From contig CAJLVH010000015.1 in the NCBI GenBank assembly GCA_905210055.1, positions 1 to 23,519 of the forward strand: a DNA stretch of 23,519 nt. Reading direction: 5' to 3'. The stretch's first letter is position 1. Every line of letters begins with the position of its first letter. Shown in pieces: positions 1 to 7,633 of this stretch. The translations under genes and the position numbers were made by a program. Under the pieces are notes generated by a model. It was given only the letters and a program-made list of their open reading frames with translations. It did not search any database and had not been told where the DNA came from. Origin of the DNA: an uncultured Enorma sp. GTDB lineage: Bacteria; Actinomycetota; Coriobacteriia; Coriobacteriales; Coriobacteriaceae.

Positions 1-57
1 ACCCGTCCCCAGAGTGACGCCTCCGGCACAAACTAACCCGTCCCCAAAGTGACGCCT
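1..57. repeat. Two REP-like direct repeats
   Basis: Two 22-nt copies of a motif of the form CCCGTCCCCARAGTGACGCC lie at 1-22 and 36-57, with one mismatch between them and a 35-nt period. Related, more degenerate copies in inverted arrangement occur at 4860-4924. The array may continue upstream of the window. Short GC-rich intergenic repeats like this are typical of REP-type elements, but no transposase is visible here, so the class is inferred. Confidence 0.6.
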
Positions 58-79
58 AAGATGTTGAAGAAATTAATGC

Positions 80-108
80 TTGCATCTTGGGAGCGAGTTG
101 AGTAAAGT
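80..108 (+). promoter_or_regulatory. Probable promoter of tRNA-Pro
   Basis: A -35 element TTGCAT (80-85) and a -10 element TAAAGT (103-108) are separated by 17 nt. Transcription would begin near 115, about 24 nt before the mature tRNA. Consensus match is moderate, and position and spacing support it. Confidence 0.5.
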
Positions 109-138
109 ATCTTTTGCTGTGCAGTGATGCACGGTTTG

Positions 139-215
<77 letters not shown>

Positions 216-224
216 GAATGTTCG

Positions 225-252
225 GGCGCCGGGGTGACTCGGCGCCTTTTTT
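225..252 (+). terminator. Intrinsic terminator of tRNA-Pro
   Basis: A perfect 7-bp stem GGCGCCG/CGGCGCC (225-231 with 240-246) with an 8-nt loop is followed directly by six T residues (247-252). It separates the tRNA from the downstream protein operon. Confidence 0.9.
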
Positions 253-339
253 ATGTCGCATCGTCAGGGTTAGGCTGCTGGTTATCGGGTATCATCCATG
301 ACAGTTTGTAACCAAGGCTGCTATTGCTAGGGGAGAATT

Positions 340-1059
340 GTGGGATTTCGACGGAAGGTCAAGCGGGAACTCGTCGGTACATCGGAGTATCCCTCGAACC
401 AGATCTTCACGGTCTCCAATTTCATTACCGCACTTCGCCTCGTTCTGACGTTCGTTTTTCTGTACCTGTTCGTGACAGACGTCAACCGCTATGTTTGCCT
501 CGTCATCTACGCCGTTGCCGCGAGCACCGATTGGCTTGATGGCACCATCGCCCGTATGACCCACACCGTGAGCTGGCTCGGCAAGATGATGGATCCCATC
601 GTCGACCGCGCGCTCCTCTTCACAGGCGTGCTCGGCCTCGTCGTGCGCCACGAACTCCCCATCTGGATCTGCATCGTCATCATCGCGCGCGACGTGTACC
701 TGGCCATTGGCAACTCCATCGTGCATCGCTACCACAAGCGGCCTATCGACGTCGTCTATACCGGTAAGGCAGCGACCGCGCTGCTCATGAGCGGCTTCTC
801 GTTCATGCTCCTCGGCCTTCCCCAAGTGCACGGTCTCAGGGTGTTAGGCGATGCCTCTGCGTTCTTTCCTGGCCTCGATGCCCAGCAGGTTCCGTTTGGC
901 ATCTTTCTCGTGTATCTCGGCGTCATCTTCTCGCTGCTCACTGCTGTGATCTACACTGTTAAAGGCTACCGCGCGGGCAAGCGCGCCATCGAGCATCCTG
1001 AAGAGGAAGATGAAGATTTCCTCAACCCGGAAATCGTGGAGGGCGACGACGCCTCCTAA
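340..1059 (+). CDS. CDP-alcohol phosphatidyltransferase (PgsA2-like)
   Basis: Integral membrane enzyme of the CDP-alcohol phosphatidyltransferase family, which moves a phosphatidyl group from a CDP-lipid to an alcohol and releases CMP. The full signature D-G-x2-A-R-x8-G-x3-D-x3-D is present (D67, G68, A71, R72, G81, D85, D89), with D64 just before it. Several hydrophobic segments follow, and the C-terminus is acidic. The 239-aa protein begins with GTG at 340, chosen because AGGGGAG lies a few bases upstream (329-335). A second family member (20541-21167) sits in the classical pgsA position, so this copy is more likely a cardiolipin-type or other paralogue. Mycobacterial pgsA2 also lies a few genes upstream of garA and its MerR neighbour, matching this context. 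The exact alcohol substrate cannot be read from the sequence. Confidence 0.88.
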   Translation: MGFRRKVKRELVGTSEYPSNQIFTVSNFITALRLVLTFVFLYLFVTDVNRYVCLVIYAVAASTDWLDGTIARMTHTVSWLGKMMDPIVDRALLFTGVLGLVVRHELPIWICIVIIARDVYLAIGNSIVHRYHKRPIDVVYTGKAATALLMSGFSFMLLGLPQVHGLRVLGDASAFFPGLDAQQVPFGIFLVYLGVIFSLLTAVIYTVKGYRAGKRAIEHPEEEDEDFLNPEIVEGDDAS

Positions 1060-1153
1060 CGTCGCGGGCAGATTGCGCCCCGGTGGGGTAGAATAACAGT
1101 ATCTTTGTGACGTACGGCCGGCTCTATCCGGCTTCTTGTGTGATGGGAGTACC

Positions 1154-1561
1154 ATGGCAGATTCATCCATCGATTCTACGCGCGTGTTCCGCATCCCCAT
1201 GGACGATGCCACGGCACCGGACCTCATGAAGAGCGCCCCTATCTCCAATCCCGTCCTTTCCATCATCAAAGGCCCTCAAACCGGCAACACCTTCGAGCTC
1301 ACAGATACCGAGACCTCGATTGGCCGCGATCCGGCGAACACCATTTTCTTGAATGACATGACGGTCTCGCGCACGCATGCAAAAGTCGTACGCACGCCGT
1401 TCGGTACCTCCATTGAGGATCTGGGTTCGCTGAACGGCACCTGGGTCGATGGCGTCATCGTGAACTCCGCTCCGCTACACGACGGCTCGACCGTGCAAAT
1501 CGGTACCTTCACGCTCATCTACCACGAAAGCAAGCCGGAGCGCATCGAGACTGGTGAGTAA
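1154..1561 (+). CDS. garA: FHA-domain signalling protein, GarA/OdhI-like
   Basis: Small cytosolic phosphothreonine-binding protein of 135 aa. The FHA domain fills residues about 35-123, with the core residues G57-R58, S72-R73-x-H75 and N94-G95-T96. The stretches IFLNDMTVSRTHA and LGSLNGTWV closely resemble mycobacterial GarA. The N-terminus carries DSTRVFR (residues 7-13), matching the ETTSVFR motif of GarA/OdhI; there the threonines are phosphorylated by PknB/PknG and fold back onto the FHA domain. T9 would be the equivalent threonine (inference). In mycobacteria and corynebacteria the protein inhibits 2-oxoglutarate dehydrogenase; the target in this organism is unknown. The ATG at 1154 is preceded by GGGAG (1145-1149); an in-frame start at 1136 lacks this. 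Only 2 nt separate it from the MerR gene, as in garA-ftsR pairs. Confidence 0.87.
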   Translation: MADSSIDSTRVFRIPMDDATAPDLMKSAPISNPVLSIIKGPQTGNTFELTDTETSIGRDPANTIFLNDMTVSRTHAKVVRTPFGTSIEDLGSLNGTWVDGVIVNSAPLHDGSTVQIGTFTLIYHESKPERIETGE

Positions 1562-1563
1562 CC

Positions 1564-2466
1564 TTGGCCGAGCGCAGCTACCTCAGTATCGGCCAAGTCG
1601 TTAACCTCCTTCGCGGCACGTATCCCGACCTTTCTAACTCTAAGATTCGTTTCTTGGAGGATGAGGGACTCATCACGCCACACCGAACTCCTAAGGGATA
1701 TCGCCAGTATTCCATGGACGACGTGGAGCGTCTTGAGGTCATCCTGCACCTGCAGAAGACGCGCTACATGCCTCTCAACGTCATCAAGCAGCGCCTCGAG
1801 GGAGCCGACGACCTCCATATGCTCGCCTACGAGGTCGGCCTGCTCTCCGATGTCCCCATGAAGGCGCAGCCGAAGGAGACCAAGCAGAAGCTCCATCCGC
1901 TCGAGGATATTCCGGATCTCTTAGGTGTGAGCATCTCGTTCGTGCGTTCGCTTGCGCAAAACGACTTAGTGCGCATCGTCAAGAGCCCTAAAAACCGCGA
2001 GCTCATCGACGGTAACGATTTCGAAATCATTCGCTTTTGCGACGAGCTCTCCCGATTCCATATCGAGCCGCGCAATCTGCGCCAATACGTCGTTTCCGCT
2101 AACCGCGAGTCAACGATGTTCGAACAGGTGCTCGTGGGCATGCTCGGCATGGACGATAGCGACGAAGACCGCAGTGCGAAACTTGAGCGTGCCTTCAAGA
2201 AGCTGCACGATCTCACCGATGGTTTGCACACTGCGCTGCTGAAGAACCGTGTCTTCGAATCACTCAACGCTGTGGTAAAAGACGCCGATGTCGATTCCAT
2301 TGACGACGAGCTCGCTCGTGCCGAGGCTGCGCGTTCTGCGCATAAAGCTGAGGTCGCGCAGAGGGAGGCAGCCGCGCAGGTGAATGCGCGTCAGGCCTCC
2401 GATCAAAAACCCACTGGATCTAAAGCTGCTTCAGCGCCAGCTGCGAAACGACGTGCCAATAGATAG
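1564..2466 (+). CDS. ftsR: MerR-family transcriptional regulator, FtsR-like
   Basis: DNA-binding regulator of 300 aa. Residues about 5-75 form a MerR winged helix (YLSIGQVVNLL, then SKIRFLEDEGLITPHRTPKGYRQY in two parts, then DVERLEVI). This closely resembles actinobacterial FtsR, the Rv1828/Cg1631 group, which activates ftsZ in Corynebacterium. A second helical segment around residues 110-175 looks like the other HTH-like part of that family. The C-terminus from about residue 255 is Ala/Lys/Arg-rich and probably disordered. The start is TTG at 1564, two bases after the FHA stop codon, with GGTGAG (1553-1558) inside the preceding gene as ribosome binding site; translation is therefore likely coupled. 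The pairing with a GarA-like gene supports the assignment. Confidence 0.82.
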   Translation: MAERSYLSIGQVVNLLRGTYPDLSNSKIRFLEDEGLITPHRTPKGYRQYSMDDVERLEVILHLQKTRYMPLNVIKQRLEGADDLHMLAYEVGLLSDVPMKAQPKETKQKLHPLEDIPDLLGVSISFVRSLAQNDLVRIVKSPKNRELIDGNDFEIIRFCDELSRFHIEPRNLRQYVVSANRESTMFEQVLVGMLGMDDSDEDRSAKLERAFKKLHDLTDGLHTALLKNRVFESLNAVVKDADVDSIDDELARAEAARSAHKAEVAQREAAAQVNARQASDQKPTGSKAASAPAAKRRANR

Positions 2467-2475
2467 GGGAGAGCC

Positions 2476-3009
2476 ATGGCTGCCTTCGATTTCGAATCCT
2501 ACATCACCGATATTCCGGACTATCCCGAACCCGGTGTCATCTTCAAGGACATCACGCCGCTCTTTGCGAACGCCGAGGCGATGCATCGCGCGATCGATGC
2601 CATCGCGGCCGCGTACAAAGATGCCGGCATCACTAAGGTAATCGGTCCTGAGGCACGCGGCTTCATGGTGGGAGTGCCCGTGGCGCTCGAGCTCGGTGCT
2701 GGCTTTGTTCCGGCTCGTAAGCCCGGCAAGCTTCCGCGCGAGACCGTTTCTGTAAGCTATGAGCTCGAATACGGCACCGACACCCTCGAGATTCACGCCG
2801 ACGCGCTCTGCCCCGGTGACCGGGTGCTCATCGTCGACGATCTTGTGGCCACGGGCGGCACCGCCGCTGCCACAGGCAAACTCGTCCGTGAGATGGGCGC
2901 CGAGCTTATTGGGTATGGCTGCATCCTCGAGCTCGCGTTCCTAAATCCTCGTCCGTTGCTTGAAGAGGGCGGAACCGTACCGTTTGTGAGTCTGGTGAAA
3001 GTCCAGTAA
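2476..3009 (+). CDS. apt: Adenine phosphoribosyltransferase
   Basis: Purine-salvage enzyme making AMP from adenine and PRPP in the cytosol. The 177-aa length is typical. The PRPP-binding loop VLIVDDLVATGGTA is at residues 117-130, and the family N-terminal pattern IPDYPEPGVIFKDITPLF at 13-30. GPEARGF (58-64) and KPGKLPRE (82-89) are the usual Apt motifs for the base site and flexible loop. ATG at 2476 is preceded by GGGGAG (2467-2472), 9 nt after the ftsR stop, so it is cotranscribed with the FHA and MerR genes. A terminator follows at 3087-3124. A purine permease is encoded further along (6235-7575) and could supply its substrate. Confidence 0.95.
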   Translation: MAAFDFESYITDIPDYPEPGVIFKDITPLFANAEAMHRAIDAIAAAYKDAGITKVIGPEARGFMVGVPVALELGAGFVPARKPGKLPRETVSVSYELEYGTDTLEIHADALCPGDRVLIVDDLVATGGTAAATGKLVREMGAELIGYGCILELAFLNPRPLLEEGGTVPFVSLVKVQ

Positions 3010-3086
3010 TACTCTGCGGCAAGCGCATCGGGCTTTGGGGAATACGCTTGCGCGCATCGTGCTTTGTATGACGAGGGATACATACT

Positions 3087-3124
3087 AAACGGACGCTTGA
3101 TCTATAAGTTCAGGCGTCCGTTTT
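3087..3124. terminator. Bidirectional terminator between apt and the DUF1836 gene
   Basis: A long stem pairs 3087-3100 with 3110-3123 (core AAACGGACGC / GCGTCCGTTT). It ends in TTTT (3121-3124) on the plus strand and in TTTAG on the minus strand. It lies between convergent genes and can serve both. Confidence 0.8.
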
Positions 3125-3195
3125 CATATCTGGAGGGTTTCTCAAAGCTGTTGGCTGCTTAACCAGATAGCGATGTTCTTGCCGAAAACTGCTCG

Positions 3196-3816
3196 TTATT
3201 TGTCGCTATCCTCAAATCCAATGAAGTGTAGGTACCCGATCAGATACGCCTTCGCGGCAAACGCCGTCACGGCATTGCGAACGAGCAGAGACTCACGCGT
3301 GACCATGGATGCGGTGTCTGCGATGGGAGCAGCATCAAGCATGAAAGCCGTATGCACCGCGTTTTCTAGCTCGGTAGCAACGTAGTCGAAGGCGATGTCC
3401 ACCAGATACGTGAGACGCTGGATGCGAAAGAGCGCCGAGATCGCCTGGATGGAGAGCACCTGTTTGAAGATGCAGATCACGATGAGCCGTGCGATGTGTT
3501 CACGGCCATATTGTTTCTTTACCGGTGCGGGAAGAAGCCCTGCCTTCACATAATTATTTACCATAGAGGGCGTGAGCAGCTCTCCATCGATGCAATCCCG
3601 AAACGGTTCAAGCGCCTGTTCGACAACGCCGATGACCTGGTCACGATACAGACTAACGCTTGAAAGCTCGTTATAGCGGGGGAGTCTGAACGCGGCCATG
3701 CGCTGAGCGACATCGGAGGTGAGATAGGCATCGGGCAGGATAGTAGGAGCAATATCCTCTTGAGTGATCGCCGCCGCGCCGTCCGTCATCGCGATAACCC
3801 GTTTATGTTGAACCAT
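3196..3816 (-). CDS. DUF1836 domain protein, MerR-like putative regulator
   Basis: Protein of unknown function recognised as DUF1836. Family features are RLPRYNEL (residues 44-51 of a 206-aa product) and LLTPSMVNNYVKAGLLPAP (80-98), then YGREHIARLIVICIFKQVLSI in two pieces (103-123). This middle part has the shape of a MerR-type helix-turn-helix and wing, so a DNA-binding role is plausible but inferred. The C-terminal half is helical and contains several Ala-rich stretches. The start is uncertain: the frame is open to an ATG at 3903, which has no visible ribosome binding site. I chose ATG 3816, with GGGGTG about 9 nt upstream; ATG 3789 is another option. It is divergent from degV with a short shared promoter region. 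Confidence 0.75.
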   Translation of the reverse strand: MVQHKRVIAMTDGAAAITQEDIAPTILPDAYLTSDVAQRMAAFRLPRYNELSSVSLYRDQVIGVVEQALEPFRDCIDGELLTPSMVNNYVKAGLLPAPVKKQYGREHIARLIVICIFKQVLSIQAISALFRIQRLTYLVDIAFDYVATELENAVHTAFMLDAAPIADTASMVTRESLLVRNAVTAFAAKAYLIGYLHFIGFEDSDK

Positions 3817-3903
3817 CACGTATGCACCCCGTTTCGCCTTGCACGTCCGCATCTCTTGCAATCTCATTGGAGATTTCCCGAGATGGGAGGCGTTTCGCAT
3901 CAT

Positions 3904-4008
3904 ATCGTTTGAGATAGTGTATCATAATGTCTTGAAAACTACGTCAGCTAATTCTTTGGCGTGTTACTATACAAAGAACGGTACTGACCGCTATGAAAGG
4001 AACAGATC
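3904..4008. promoter_or_regulatory. Divergent promoter region of the DUF1836 gene and degV
   Basis: AT-rich 105-nt gap between divergent genes. On the plus strand an extended -10 (TG-T-TACTAT, 3962-3970) lies about 40 nt before degV but lacks a clear -35. On the minus strand TATGAT (3921-3926) is a possible -10, with CTGACG 15 nt upstream as a weak -35. The degV ribosome binding site is AAAGGA (3997-4002). Individual elements are weak; the promoter assignment rests mainly on gene orientation. Confidence 0.35.
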
Positions 4009-4854
4009 ATGAGTTGGGCGATCGTCGCAGATTCGAGCTGTAATCTCCGTGGCTTCGAACCACAGACACCCGATTGCGTCTATCGGTTCGCTCCGCTCAA
4101 GATCAACGTCGCCGATGAAGAATTCATCGACGATGCATCGCTCGATGTCGCAGAGCTTAACCGTCGCGTTTCGGCTGAAGAGACCGCCTCGTCGAGTGCG
4201 TGCCCAAGTGTCGGTGAATGGGCAGATCTATTCCGGCAAGCCGATAACATCATTGCCATCACCATTTCTGCGAATCTTTCCGGCAGCTATGAAGCTGCGG
4301 TCATGGCGCGCGATATCGTACTTGAAGAGGGCGAGCGCAACATCTTCATCGTGAACTCCCGAGCCGCCGGCGGCAAGCTCGAGTTGCTTGCCATTGAGGT
4401 CGATAGGTATCTCGCCGCTCATCCCAAGGCGACGTTTAATGAGGTCACAGCCCATATCTGCGACCTCGAGCAGTCGTCTACCGTGCTGTTCTTGCTTTCC
4501 AGTTACGAAAACCTCGCCAAGGCGGGGCGTATGCCCAAGATGGCTGGTGTACTGGCGAACAAGCTTAAGATCCGCATTCTCGGCACTGCGAGCAGTGAGG
4601 GAACCATCAAGGTCGTGGGTCCGGCACGTTCGCAGAAAAAGGCGTTCGAGAAGATCGTCGGATGCATGAAGGGCGACGGCTATACCGGTGGACCGGTCTA
4701 CATCGACCACGTGTTTAACGAGCGTGCCGCACAAGAGCTTTCCGATCGTATCCACCAAGATTGGCCGAATGCCGAGATCATCATCATGCCATGCGGCGGC
4801 CTCTGCTCGTATTATGCTGAGGAGGACGGCCTCATCATCGGCTACGGCTGGTAA
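4009..4854 (+). CDS. DegV family fatty-acid-binding protein
   Basis: Cytosolic lipid-binding protein of 281 aa. DegV/FakB proteins bind a single fatty acid, and the FakB members present it to the kinase FakA for phosphorylation. Family features seen are the N-terminal IVADSSCNL, a Ser-rich SSACPSVGEW motif (about 62-71, usually TSQPS), ISANLSGSYEAA (about 86-97), SRAAGGKLELLA in the middle, and the C-terminal GLIIGYGW. ATG 4009 follows AAAGGA. No fakA-like kinase is in the window, so a FakB role is only inferred from the family. The gene stands alone on the plus strand and ends ahead of a REP-like repeat and a terminator. Confidence 0.88.
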   Translation: MSWAIVADSSCNLRGFEPQTPDCVYRFAPLKINVADEEFIDDASLDVAELNRRVSAEETASSSACPSVGEWADLFRQADNIIAITISANLSGSYEAAVMARDIVLEEGERNIFIVNSRAAGGKLELLAIEVDRYLAAHPKATFNEVTAHICDLEQSSTVLFLLSSYENLAKAGRMPKMAGVLANKLKIRILGTASSEGTIKVVGPARSQKKAFEKIVGCMKGDGYTGGPVYIDHVFNERAAQELSDRIHQDWPNAEIIIMPCGGLCSYYAEEDGLIIGYGW

Positions 4855-4859
4855 TTACA

Positions 4860-4924
4860 CGTCACGTTGGGACGGGTTACAAAGTGACCTTATCAACACA
4901 GGCTTTCCCGTCTACACGGTGACG
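4860..4924. repeat. REP-like imperfect inverted repeat
   Basis: The left arm CGTCACGTTGGGACGGG (4860-4876) pairs imperfectly with the right arm CCCGTCTACACGGTGACG (4907-4924). Both arms are degenerate copies of the motif at 1-57, one in each orientation. CAAAGTGAC, another fragment of that motif, occurs between them at about 4880-4888. The arrangement resembles a REP doublet. It lies just after degV. Confidence 0.5.
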
Positions 4925-4960
4925 CGCTCCTAAAGTATGGAATCTATCTTCATGAAGAGA

Positions 4961-5000
4961 GGGAGTGCTTAGAACCAAGCGTCTAAGCGCTCCCATTCTT
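4961..5000. terminator. Terminator hairpin between degV and trxB
   Basis: A 13-bp stem pairs 4961-4973 (GGGAGTGCTTAGA) with 4982-4994 (TCTAAGCGCTCCC), with one G-T pair and an 8-nt loop. It is followed by ATTCTTTATT. It lies between convergent genes; the T tract is interrupted, so efficiency is uncertain. Confidence 0.65.
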
Positions 5001-5040
5001 TATTAAGATAACAACTTTACATAAGATATATTATCGTAAA

Positions 5041-5982
5041 TTAGTGACTGCTAAGATAGCGGTAGGCAGACATGCCAGCTATTGCTCCGTCTGCGGCAGC
5101 AGTGATGACCTGGCGAAGATGCTTGCTGCGCATATCGCCCGCGCAAAAGATTCCAGGCGTACGAGTAGCCATATCCTCATCGGTCACAACACCGCCGTCT
5201 GATCCAAGGTCGACGAAGCCCTCGACGAGTTTCGTAGCCGGGTTCGTTCCCGCGAAGACGAAAATACCGACCGAGCCTTCATCAAAGCTTTCCTCGTATA
5301 CCTCACCAGTGCGGTTGTTCTTGAATTGAATGGTTGTTATCGCAGCATCACCATCGACGTGCGTAATTGACGTCTCGTAGCGCACCTGTACGTTCTCGCA
5401 GGCAAGCATACGGTCAACAACACCCTTGGGAGCCCTGAATTCATCGCGGCGAACCACCATCGTTACCTTGGTCGCGATCTTCGAGAGATACATCGCCTCC
5501 TCGCACGCTGCGGTGCCACCGCCGATAACGAACACCTCCTTGCCCCGATAGAACATACCGTCACAAGTGGCACAGTACGAGATGCCACGTCCAGTAAACC
5601 GATCTTCACCCTCAAATCCCACATGACGAGGGCTCGCTCCGGTAGCGACGATGACCACTTTGGCATGATAGGAATCGGGGTCGCCATGAACGATGAACGT
5701 CGCATCCGATGTACGTTCAATTGACGAAACCACACCGTAAGCATTCAAGACACCGAACTGCGCAGCATGGTCTTGGAGCTTCTGGCCGAATTCAAAGCCC
5801 GAGATGCTATCTATGCCAGGATAATTCTCGATGATATCGGTCGTTGCGATTTGTCCGCCCGGCATTCCTTGTTCGACGACGATGACGTTTAGACTGGCGC
5901 GCGCTGCATATATCGCCGCTGCATAGCCAGCCGGTCCGCCGCCGATGACGGCTACATCGAAGGGGGCAAGCTTGTCGTTCAT
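5041..5982 (-). CDS. trxB: Thioredoxin reductase
   Basis: FAD- and NADPH-dependent enzyme that keeps thioredoxin reduced in the cytosol. The 313-aa product has the FAD-binding GGGPAG (residues 14-19), the redox-active CATC (C137, C140) followed by D141, the NADPH-binding VIGGGTAACEEA (152-163), and the C-terminal FAD motif GIFCAGD. I chose ATG 5982 because AGGAG lies 5 nt upstream; the frame extends to 6030, but those extra residues precede the conserved start of the FAD domain. No thioredoxin gene is in the window, so it is monocistronic here. A perfect palindrome sits 18 nt upstream of the start. Confidence 0.95.
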   Translation of the reverse strand: MNDKLAPFDVAVIGGGPAGYAAAIYAARASLNVIVVEQGMPGGQIATTDIIENYPGIDSISGFEFGQKLQDHAAQFGVLNAYGVVSSIERTSDATFIVHGDPDSYHAKVVIVATGASPRHVGFEGEDRFTGRGISYCATCDGMFYRGKEVFVIGGGTAACEEAMYLSKIATKVTMVVRRDEFRAPKGVVDRMLACENVQVRYETSITHVDGDAAITTIQFKNNRTGEVYEESFDEGSVGIFVFAGTNPATKLVEGFVDLGSDGGVVTDEDMATRTPGIFCAGDMRSKHLRQVITAAADGAIAGMSAYRYLSSH

Positions 5983-6000
5983 GGATGCTCCTAACATTGA

Positions 6001-6013
6001 TAACACCGTGTTA
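6001..6013. promoter_or_regulatory. Palindrome upstream of trxB, possible operator
   Basis: TAACAC-C-GTGTTA is a perfect 6-bp inverted repeat with a 1-nt centre, located 19-31 nt upstream of the trxB start codon. The size and position fit a repressor site or a small leader hairpin. I do not recognise the regulator. No convincing -35/-10 pair was found nearby. Confidence 0.35.
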
Positions 6014-6151
6014 ATGAGACCAGTACCCATTTGCTATATTCCGTAAACAGATATTTATTGAGGTACCTTATCTTATATCGAGAAATGATTGTTCAGCAGG
6101 AGGCGCTCCAAGACTATCGTTCAATGTTTTGGATCTGTTGCATCTATTCAT

Positions 6152-6194
6152 CTGAAAAGAACGTGCCAGAGCTACGTTCGCAGCTCTGGCACGT
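6152..6194 (-). terminator. Terminator of the nrdR-dut-permease operon
   Basis: A perfect 13-bp stem pairs 6161-6173 (ACGTGCCAGAGCT) with 6182-6194. Read on the minus strand it is followed by TCTTTTC, giving a U-rich tail. It lies about 40 nt beyond the permease stop codon. Confidence 0.75.
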
Positions 6195-6234
6195 CTCATC
6201 AATCTATACAGAATGTAGGTAATCCCCTACCGCA

Positions 6235-7575
6235 TTACATGATGGTCATAAGGAAGTAGACCAGGAACGCGAGAGCTGCGATCCACATGAGAGGACGAAT
6301 CTTCTTCACGTTGCCCGTGATGGTAGCCACGATGACATAAGTGATGAAGCCGAGACCGATACCATTCGAGATGGAGTAGGTGAACGGGATGCCCGCGATA
6401 ATCATGAATGCCGGGAAAGCCTCGATGGGATCGGACCAATTGACGTCAACGACATCGCTCATCATGAGGAAGCCGACGAAAACGAGCGCGCCGCAGGTCG
6501 CAGCTTGCGGGATGCAGTTGATGAGCGGCGAGAAGAAGGCCGCGAGCAAGAAGAAGATACCCGCGACAATCGAGGTGAGGCCGGTGCGACCACCGTCGGA
6601 GGCGCCGGACGCGGACTCGACAAACGTCGTGATGGAGGACGCGCCGAGGAAGCCGCCGGCGATGGCAGCGGTGGAGTCCACGATGAGGATGGGCTTGATG
6701 TCCTCGACACGGCCGTCCTCGGTGAGGAAGTCACCCTGCTTGGCGACGGCCATGGCGGTGCCCATGGTGTCAAAGAAGTCGCTCATCATGAGCGAGAAGG
6801 CCATGAGCAGCAGCGTCGGAGTGGTGATGACCTGGATGATGCCCATGACGTCGGTGTTCGCGTCAGCCTGGAAGGGCGCGGCAAACGTAGCGAAATCGAG
6901 CGGTGCCACGATACCGGCGGGAAGCTGGGTCACGCCGAGCGGCACACCGATGACGGCGGAGATGATGATGCCCCAGAGCAGCGCACCCTTGACCTTCATG
7001 GAATACAGGATCACGGTGAGCACGATAGAGATGACACCCACCACGAAGGTGAAGTTGAGCACACCCTCCGCATCCACGATGGTACCGAGCGCGACGAGCG
7101 TGTCGGCGTTGGCAACGATGACGCCGCCGTCCTTGAGACCGATCATCGCGATGAAGAGGCCAAGACCGATCGAGATGCCGTGGCGCAGCGGAACCGGGAT
7201 GGCGTCCATAATGGCCTCACGCAGGCCACAAAGCACGAGCAGCAAGATGGCGATGCCTTCGATGAAGATGACGGCCATCGCAGTCTGCCAGCCCACACCC
7301 ATGCTAAGGCAGAGCGTGAAGGCGACAATGGAGTTAATGCCCATACCGGAAGCGCAGGCAAGCGGGCGGTTGGAGAACACGCCCATCGCGATCGTCATGA
7401 TCGCGGCACCGAGGCAGGTCGCCGTCACCGCAGCGGTTTCCGGAATGCCCGCGGCCGAAAGAATGCTCGGGTTGACGATAATGATGTAGGCCATCGCCAG
7501 AAACGTCGTGAGGCCGGCGCGGACCTCGGTCACGGTTGAAGTACCGCGCTCCTGTAGCTTGAAGAACGAATCCAT
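6235..7575 (-). CDS. NCS2 family purine permease (AzgA/PbuG-like)
   Basis: Membrane transporter of 446 aa for purine bases such as adenine, guanine or hypoxanthine, probably proton-coupled by family analogy. It is hydrophobic throughout with about 12-14 membrane segments. Recognisable AzgA-group motifs are MAYIIIVNPSILSAAG near residues 28-43, ASGMGINSIVAFTLCLSMG near 75-93, SDFFDTMGTAMAVAKQGD in the middle, and the NCIPQAAT segment later. ATG 7575 is preceded by GGGGAG. It is the last gene of the minus-strand run nrdR-dut-permease, 58 nt after dut, and a terminator follows. No purine riboswitch is visible in that short gap. The precise purine preference cannot be told from the sequence. Confidence 0.9.
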   Translation of the reverse strand: MDSFFKLQERGTSTVTEVRAGLTTFLAMAYIIIVNPSILSAAGIPETAAVTATCLGAAIMTIAMGVFSNRPLACASGMGINSIVAFTLCLSMGVGWQTAMAVIFIEGIAILLLVLCGLREAIMDAIPVPLRHGISIGLGLFIAMIGLKDGGVIVANADTLVALGTIVDAEGVLNFTFVVGVISIVLTVILYSMKVKGALLWGIIISAVIGVPLGVTQLPAGIVAPLDFATFAAPFQADANTDVMGIIQVITTPTLLLMAFSLMMSDFFDTMGTAMAVAKQGDFLTEDGRVEDIKPILIVDSTAAIAGGFLGASSITTFVESASGASDGGRTGLTSIVAGIFFLLAAFFSPLINCIPQAATCGALVFVGFLMMSDVVDVNWSDPIEAFPAFMIIAGIPFTYSISNGIGLGFITYVIVATITGNVKKIRPLMWIAALAFLVYFLMTIM

Positions 7576-7633
7576 TTCTCCCCTTTTCTTCGGATTTCCT
7601 TCTCAGCCGATACTATGTGCTCGGAAGCCGCCC

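Noticed and set aside
1117..1132. GCCGG/CCGGC hairpin before the FHA gene as a terminator
   Set aside because: Only a 5-bp stem followed by TTCTTGTG, too weak to call.
6031..6222. 63-codon plus-strand frame between trxB and the permease
   Set aside because: No ribosome binding site, and it runs through the terminator hairpin at 6161-6194.
6380..7539. Two long plus-strand open frames (369 and 344 codons) opposite the purine permease
   Set aside because: Both are antisense shadows with low-complexity composition; the permease reading on the minus strand is unambiguous.
7576..7633. Purine riboswitch before the NCS2 permease
   Set aside because: The gap to dut is only 58 nt and shows no purine aptamer elements.
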